A stretch of 19,456 nucleotides of DNA, from assembly GCA_020445005.1 (NCBI GenBank), contig JAGRHM010000354.1:1-19456 (forward strand), written 5' to 3'. The number at the start of each line of letters is the position of its first letter. The stretch's first letter is position 1. The notes under the pieces are model-generated. The model was not told the DNA's origin, made no database searches, and worked only from the letters and a program-made list of their open reading frames with translations. The DNA comes from Candidatus Competibacteraceae bacterium (lineage in GTDB: Bacteria; Pseudomonadota; Gammaproteobacteria; Competibacterales; Competibacteraceae). A program made the translations under genes and the position numbers. Shown here one piece after another: positions 18,901 through 19,456 of the stretch.

Positions 18901-19456
18901 GTGCTGGCGGAATTGCGTCCCCAGGAAATCGGAGTCGATGGCTGGCTTCCAACCGTACTCGATGCCGCGTTGCAAAGCCTGATGGGCATTTTTCTGGCGG
19001 TGGGCCAAGCCGGCCCCCGTTTGCCGCATACCTTCAGCGCGCTGAACGTCTATGGGGAACTCAGTCAGGCTCGTTGCGTCCACGTTCAAGCGTCGGCCGC
19101 GGACGCGCCCTGCAACCTGTGGTTGCTCGACGCGCAGGGCCAGGTCATCCTGGCGCTTGATGAACTGACATTGCGCGTGCCAAAAGACCACAACCTGCAA
19201 ACCTTCCTGACGCTGGAAGAACTGGGTCGCCTGGAGCTGCTGGCATTCTTCCAGCAGGCCGGGTTCTGGCAACGCAGCGGCGCGGCCTGCACGGAAGCGC
19301 AGTTGCGTCAGCGGCTGAAGGTAAGTCCCCAACATCAACGTCTGCTGGCGGCCTTGATCGCGATTCTGGAAGGCGCCGGTTTGCTGGCTCGCCGGAATGA
19401 GGCGCTGGTCGCAACATCCACCGTCGACGTTCCCGAGTGGCAACGACGCTTACGCG
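1..19456 (+). CDS. Giant trans-AT polyketide synthase, internal fragment (5 modules, both ends beyond window)
   Basis: Frame 1 is open from the first base to the last, with no stop, over about 6,485 codons. The translation reads throughout as modular type I PKS: KS-DH-KR-cMT-ACP, KS-MT-ACP, KS-KR-ACP, KS-DH-KR-ACP, KS-DH-cMT(partial). Seen directly: five KS domains with Cys-His-His, three DH domains with HxxxGxxxxP-type motifs, three KR domains with Rossmann and Ser/Tyr/Lys motifs, two or three methyltransferases and four ACPs with a Ser site. No AT domain (no GHSxG active site) lies between any KS and the next domain, so malonyl loading must come from a separate AT protein. This is the defining trait of cytoplasmic trans-AT assembly lines. 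ER, TE and NRPS domains are absent here. Start codon, RBS, docking domains and stop all lie outside the window. The exact cluster and product are not recognised. Confidence 0.97.
562..596 (+). repeat. 35-bp exact direct repeat, copy 1 (KS1)
   Basis: Identical over 35 bases to 17506-17540 in KS5. It covers the EAHGTGTALGDP catalytic-His segment including synonymous positions, so it reflects recent common ancestry or gene conversion between KS1 and KS5, not only protein constraint. Confidence 0.85.
1471..2205 (+). other. Module A: DH1 dehydratase domain
   Basis: Double hot-dog dehydratase, removing water from the beta-hydroxyacyl-ACP formed by KR1. The first catalytic motif is canonical: HRLHGQALLP, with His at 1525-1527, Gly five positions in and Pro ten positions in. 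YGPTFQ occurs near 1870-1887. The second catalytic site is LLDAAWQAL, with Asp at 1990-1992 and Gln four residues later. Length (about 245 residues) is normal. It follows the KS1 linker directly and precedes the structural half of KR1. All visible catalytic residues are intact, so I expect it to be active and module A to deliver an olefin. A role in isomerisation or pyran formation cannot be excluded by eye. Confidence 0.92.
2206..3600 (+). other. Module A: KR1 ketoreductase (structural plus catalytic subdomains), B-type signature
   Basis: NADPH-dependent reduction of the beta-ketoacyl-ACP. The structural (pseudo-Rossmann) half covers about 2206-2900, with a recognisable PWSAAVIGLAKVMGRELP-type segment near 2680-2730. 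The catalytic half starts at GVYLIAGGAGGLG (about 2914-2952). The usual Thr before the Gly pair is Ala here. Catalytic residues: Lys at 3241-3243, the FFSSAN serines near 3310-3315 and Tyr of GQANY at 3352-3354. The LDD-equivalent reads L-A-D, with the diagnostic second Asp at 3187-3189. By the established rule this marks a B-type KR giving a D-configured hydroxyl, which normally becomes a trans double bond once DH1 acts. NWGYWGDIG follows at about 3427. KR4 has a closely similar C-terminal half, which suggests a shared origin. Confidence 0.93.
3730..4791 (+). other. Module A: C-methyltransferase domain (cMT)
   Basis: SAM-dependent methylation at the alpha-carbon of the ACP1-bound beta-ketoacyl intermediate. 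A helical N-terminal lid begins about 3730 (LEEYARR). The core SAM motif EIGGGTGGTT is at 4246-4275, followed by the acidic strand end YLFTDLS near 4321-4338. N-V-L-H-A-T carries His at 4486-4488, and L-N-E-I-S carries Glu at 4564-4566. These match the His-Glu pair proposed as catalytic in characterised PKS C-methyltransferases. Length of about 350 residues is typical. It sits after the KR and before the ACP, as is common in trans-AT modules. Together with DH1 and KR1 it predicts an alpha-methyl trisubstituted alkene passed to KS2. Confidence 0.93.
4930..5157 (+). other. Module A: ACP1 acyl carrier protein
   Basis: Four-helix carrier domain that holds the growing chain on a phosphopantetheine arm. 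The attachment Ser is in YGLESL at 5035-5037. The usual Asp before the Ser is Glu (LES instead of LDS or MDS), a mild substitution. LPKTLLFEYVTL follows and closely resembles the same region of ACP4. There is no Trp in the position associated with beta-branching ACPs, so HMG-synthase-type branching at this module is not supported. Proline- and serine-rich linkers lie on both sides. Confidence 0.93.
5698..5723 (+). repeat. 26-bp exact direct repeat of window start (KS2 copy)
   Basis: Identical to bases 1-26 (KS1) and near-identical to the matching segment of KS5 around 16945. It encodes GVFVGVMYG. The repeat probably extends to the left of the window edge in KS1. Confidence 0.85.
5786..5808 (+). 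repeat. 23-bp exact direct repeat, KS2 copy (partner 17033-17055 in KS5)
   Basis: The segment coding YWSIANR is identical at DNA level in KS2 and KS5. With the other exact matches it shows that KS1, KS2 and KS5 are recent paralogues. Confidence 0.85.
7201..8097 (+). other. Module B: SAM methyltransferase domain, probably O-methyltransferase (oMT)
   Basis: A class I SAM methyltransferase of about 300 residues sits directly after the KS2 linker. It begins ADYYDATA, followed by PDFSWTRAFF near 7285-7317, and has a SAM motif FDFGCGVG at 7423-7446. LILGIEVAHHIADK carries paired His at 7645-7650. The post-motif strand reads LALADCV. The text differs from the module A C-methyltransferase, which has EIGGGTGG and an NVLHAT...NEIS pair. 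The D-F-G-C-G type of motif with Y-Y-D-A at the N-terminus is what I recall for the embedded O-methyltransferase type of trans-AT modules. The HH pair could supply the base. The O- versus C- assignment is inference, about 0.6. The module has no KR, so an O-methylation target would be the enol of the beta-keto group, or a hydroxyl made upstream. Confidence 0.85.
8137..8361 (+). other. Module B: ACP2 acyl carrier protein
   Basis: Carrier domain following the methyltransferase after a short Ala/Pro linker (APAAPSPAP). The phosphopantetheine Ser is in LGMDSL at 8245-8247, a fully canonical MDSL site. The remaining helix text is LTGLRFLDAVNQALG and LGAEVTYNHSSINDLARFI. A Pro-rich linker of about 44 residues (8362-8493) leads to KS3. 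No beta-branching Trp is present. Its sequence differs from ACP1 and ACP4, which fits an independently assembled module. Confidence 0.93.
8494..9759 (+). other. Module C: KS3 ketosynthase, with trans-AT linker to 10212
   Basis: Complete KS from PVAVIGVAVRFAGA to FGFSGANAHAVID. Cys of DTACSSG is at 9004-9006; Gly replaces the second Ser after CSS. His of EAHGTGT is at 9409-9411 and His of NIGHTGAAAG at 9529-9531, where T-G replaces the L-E of the other four KS. The catalytic triad is intact. It is a different KS type from KS1/2/5: AARIAYTLNLKGPS, a GMLSPTGRC segment, and TNGITAPS in place of YTVPNP. The upstream module is unreduced and methylated, so this KS should accept that unusual substrate. 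The linker ends LPTYPFARERYW without an AT. Confidence 0.96.
10288..11655 (+). other. Module C: KR3 ketoreductase (no DH in module)
   Basis: Structural subdomain begins VWLFQRIWQD (about 10291). The catalytic Rossmann fold begins VLITGGLGGVG (about 10963-10995). Catalytic Lys is at 11287-11289, the CSS serines near 11356-11361 and Tyr at 11398-11400. Around the Tyr the text reads F-G-F-G-D-Y-A-A-A-N, which differs from the GQANY of KR1 and KR4. The later strand reads VEWPLWASGGM, a form I associate with many trans-AT KRs. The LDD-equivalent is L-D-P, with Pro at 11233-11235, and Val stands eight residues before the Tyr. It therefore lacks both the clear B-type Asp and the A-type Trp, so stereochemistry is open. 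With no DH, the product should be a beta-hydroxyl. Confidence 0.93.
11721..11738 (+). repeat. Tandem 9-bp repeat (two copies) in KR3-ACP3 linker
   Basis: Two exact adjacent copies of a 9-base unit (11721-11729 and 11730-11738). Read in frame, they give N-P-E-N-P-E. It lies in the flexible linker between KR3 and ACP3, where length changes by slipped replication are tolerated. The neighbouring text, about 11741-11763, also looks unlike PKS core coding. Confidence 0.8.
11767..11994 (+). other. Module C: ACP3 acyl carrier protein
   Basis: Carrier domain with phosphopantetheine Ser in YGFDSI at 11869-11871. The downstream region LLKESATAISQRLG and LRPTVFYAHGTVAELSQYLL is distinct from ACP1 and ACP4 (LPKTLLFE type). 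The preceding KR-ACP linker (about 11656-11766) is Asn/Glu-rich and has a tandem NPE repeat. The following linker (11995-12132) is Ser/Pro-rich and then basic. No beta-branching Trp is visible. Confidence 0.93.
12084..12105. repeat. Imperfect DNA palindrome in ACP3-KS4 linker
   Basis: Left arm 12084-12092 and right arm 12097-12105 are complementary at 8 of 9 positions (one C-A mismatch), with a CGCC loop. The translation is basic (PSFAKKGK), unusual for a PKS linker. It lies just upstream of an in-frame ATG at 12109-12111 and about 25 bases before KS4. Confidence 0.6.
12133..13380 (+). other. Module D: KS4 ketosynthase (shortened N-terminal segment), with trans-AT linker to about 13860
   Basis: KS from EPIAVVGMSGRFPQ to FGFGGVNAHLLVEEAP. 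Cys of LDTACSS is at 12592-12594, His of EAHGTGT at 12997-12999 and His of NIGHLEPASG at 13135-13137; the catalytic set is intact. GPSEALDTACSSSLVAVHRA replaces the GPSLAVDTACSS form of KS1/2/5, and LTAPNPQAQ replaces YTVPNP. Distance from domain start to active Cys is about 153 codons, against about 170-176 in KS2, KS3 and KS5. Much of the gap is a loop between PPADR and GFI that is roughly 13 residues shorter than in KS3. It receives a beta-hydroxy chain from module C, and the distinct type fits that. The linker ends in LPGYPFVGPRYW; no AT. Confidence 0.95.
13913..13939. repeat. REP-like hairpin in KS4-DH4 linker
   Basis: Arms 13913-13924 and 13929-13939 can pair over 11 positions with one bulged T and one G-T wobble, around a TCGT loop. 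The right arm reads GGGAGAGGAGT, resembling the purine-rich arm of intergenic palindromes seen in many proteobacteria. It codes for a Ser-rich linker (DSSSLVGEE) between KS4 and DH4. Confidence 0.55.
13942..14724 (+). other. Module D: DH4 dehydratase domain with altered HxxxG motif
   Basis: Dehydratase fold from KVRAFHSILTPSDW to LRDFHARLAP, normal length. The first motif is HRVGTEGVLP: catalytic His at 13996-13998 and the Pro ten positions in (14023-14025), but Thr (14008-14010) stands where the conserved Gly belongs, and Ala replaces the Gly after Pro. YGPSFR occurs near 14374-14391. LLDAALQT carries Asp at 14491-14493 and Gln four residues on. The His and Asp catalytic pair is therefore present, but the loop around the His is altered. 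Activity is likely but less certain than for DH1 and DH5; a slow or silent DH would leave a beta-hydroxyl at this position. Confidence 0.88.
14725..16140 (+). other. Module D: KR4 ketoreductase
   Basis: Structural subdomain about 14770-15440 (LSFLTPGWR; PWAGLLSGLCRSFALEYP near 15205-15258). The catalytic half starts GVYLITGGAGGLG near 15451-15489. Catalytic Lys is at 15784-15786, FSS serines near 15853-15858 and Tyr of GQANY at 15895-15897. The segment normally reading HAAGVLDD is HCPLELRN here (about 15709-15732). The B-type Asp is thus Asn, and Thr rather than Trp stands eight residues before Tyr. The catalytic set is intact, but stereochemical type cannot be assigned. The C-terminal half (NWGYWGETG, TTEGIAAF) is closely related to KR1, and the two share a 17-base exact DNA match at 3427-3443 and 15973-15989. 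Confidence 0.92.
14733..14757. repeat. Short palindrome in DH4-KR4 linker
   Basis: CCCTCT at 14733-14738 is the exact reverse complement of AGAGGG at 14751-14756. An inner CTGA/TCAG pair (14743-14746 and 14749-14752) adds an alternative fold. The coding read is a linker (PLSLTSEGTE). Fold potential is modest and it could be chance. Confidence 0.4.
16231..16458 (+). other. Module D: ACP4 acyl carrier protein
   Basis: Carrier domain with phosphopantetheine Ser in LGVDSL at 16339-16341. The LGKLPKTLLFEARTVAMLADRL segment is very close to the matching part of ACP1, so modules A and D carry related KR and ACP ends. No beta-branching Trp is visible. A linker of about 40 residues rich in Pro and Glu (16459-16578) joins it to KS5. 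Confidence 0.93.
16579..17877 (+). other. Module E: KS5 ketosynthase, with trans-AT linker to 18351
   Basis: Complete KS from EPIAIIGLAGRYPGA to FGAGGANAHLLVEEH. Cys of DTACSSS is at 17107-17109, His of EAHGTGT at 17512-17514 and His of NIGHLEAAAG at 17632-17634. It has the GVFVGVM, YWSIANR, CESLRRGEC and GYTVPNP text of the KS1/KS2 group. It follows module D, a KS-DH-KR-ACP module, which supports the view that this group accepts enoyl chains. The linker ends LPTYPFARQSYW with no AT. Confidence 0.96.
17506..17540 (+). repeat. 35-bp exact direct repeat, copy 2 (KS5)
   Basis: Partner of the repeat at 562-596. The two copies lie about 16.9 kb apart in the same orientation inside one gene, so homologous recombination between them could delete or duplicate whole modules. 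Confidence 0.85.
18366..18409. repeat. Palindromic DNA in KS5-DH5 linker
   Basis: CCTTTCCT (18366-18373) is the exact reverse complement of AGGAAAGG (18393-18400). The right arm overlaps a perfect 10-base palindrome, AAGGCGCCTT, at 18397-18406, flanked by two more pairable bases after one mismatch. It encodes the Ser/Gly/Lys linker SSSPLSQEGKAPS. Confidence 0.6.
18433..19182 (+). other. Module E: DH5 dehydratase domain
   Basis: Dehydratase domain from LHEARFVKRFTGDEWL to LDELTLRVP. The first motif is canonical: HQVAGVRILPG, with His at 18490-18492. YGPCFQ occurs near 18850-18867. VLDAALQSL carries catalytic Asp at 18961-18963 and Gln four residues on. The domain is full length and looks active. 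The beta-hydroxyl it needs must come from a KR located beyond the window or acting from elsewhere, because no KR lies between KS5 and the window end. Confidence 0.92.
19198..19456 (+). other. Module E: start of a C-methyltransferase domain (cut by window end)
   Basis: The last 86 codons (LTLEELGRLELLAFFQQ onward) align by eye with the N-terminal lid of the module A cMT. Both share L-E-E, a Gly about 13-14 residues later, an R-L pair, Q-R-L-L-A-A-L, L-x-x-x-N and a following Asp. The SAM-binding core lies beyond the window. A C-methyltransferase is therefore inferred from its lid only. Here it follows the DH directly, unlike module A where a KR comes first. Confidence 0.75.

Noticed and set aside
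18349..19443. Long minus-strand open frame of 364 codons
   Set aside because: It lies wholly opposite the linker, DH5 and cMT coding of the sense PKS. The translation shows no recognisable fold and is the expected GC-bias shadow.
1..19456. tRNA, rRNA, CRISPR array, promoter, terminator, riboswitch or transposable element
   Set aside because: The window is coding throughout. No cloverleaf, spaced repeat array, transposase or intergenic gap is visible.

Overview
The whole window is one continuous open reading frame on the + strand (frame 1, positions 1-19456, about 6,485 codons). It has no stop codon, and neither its start nor its end is inside the window. It encodes the interior of a giant modular type I polyketide synthase (PKS), over 700 kDa for the visible part alone. 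No acyltransferase (AT) domain follows any of the five ketosynthases (KS). Each KS is instead followed by a linker of about 150 residues that, in all five cases, ends in an L-P-x-Y-P-F-type motif near an aromatic residue. This is the hallmark of a trans-AT PKS, in which a free-standing AT encoded elsewhere loads every module. The DNA is GC-rich with a strong GC3 bias, which fits a proteobacterium (a gammaproteobacterium or a symbiotic or environmental relative is plausible). The taxon cannot be fixed from this sequence alone.

Layout. Module A (1 to about 5157): KS1 (N-terminus cut off by the window edge), DH1, KR1, C-methyltransferase, ACP1. Module B (about 5335-8361): KS2, a second and different SAM methyltransferase that is probably an O-methyltransferase, ACP2; it has no KR or DH. 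Module C (about 8494-11994): KS3, KR3, ACP3. Module D (about 12133-16458): KS4, DH4, KR4, ACP4. Module E (about 16579 to the end): KS5, DH5, then the first ~86 residues of another C-methyltransferase, cut by the window edge. The interdomain linkers carry short DNA palindromes.

How it works together. By colinearity the five modules extend a chain passed from one ACP to the next KS. Module A should give an alpha-methylated enoyl (or beta-hydroxy) unit. Module B should give an unreduced beta-keto unit that is methylated, either as an enol ether or on carbon. Module C should give a beta-hydroxyl and module D an enoyl or beta-hydroxy unit. Module E should give an alpha-methylated unit whose final reduction state lies outside the window. 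KS1, KS2 and KS5 form one sequence group. KS2 and KS5 both follow DH-KR modules, so an unsaturated substrate is also likely for KS1. All five KS have the full Cys-His-His set, so none looks like a non-elongating KS.

The window contains no RNA gene, CRISPR array, transposase, promoter, terminator or second protein-coding gene that I can support. Long open frames on the minus strand are shadows of GC-rich PKS coding. The compound made is not recognisable from this fragment.
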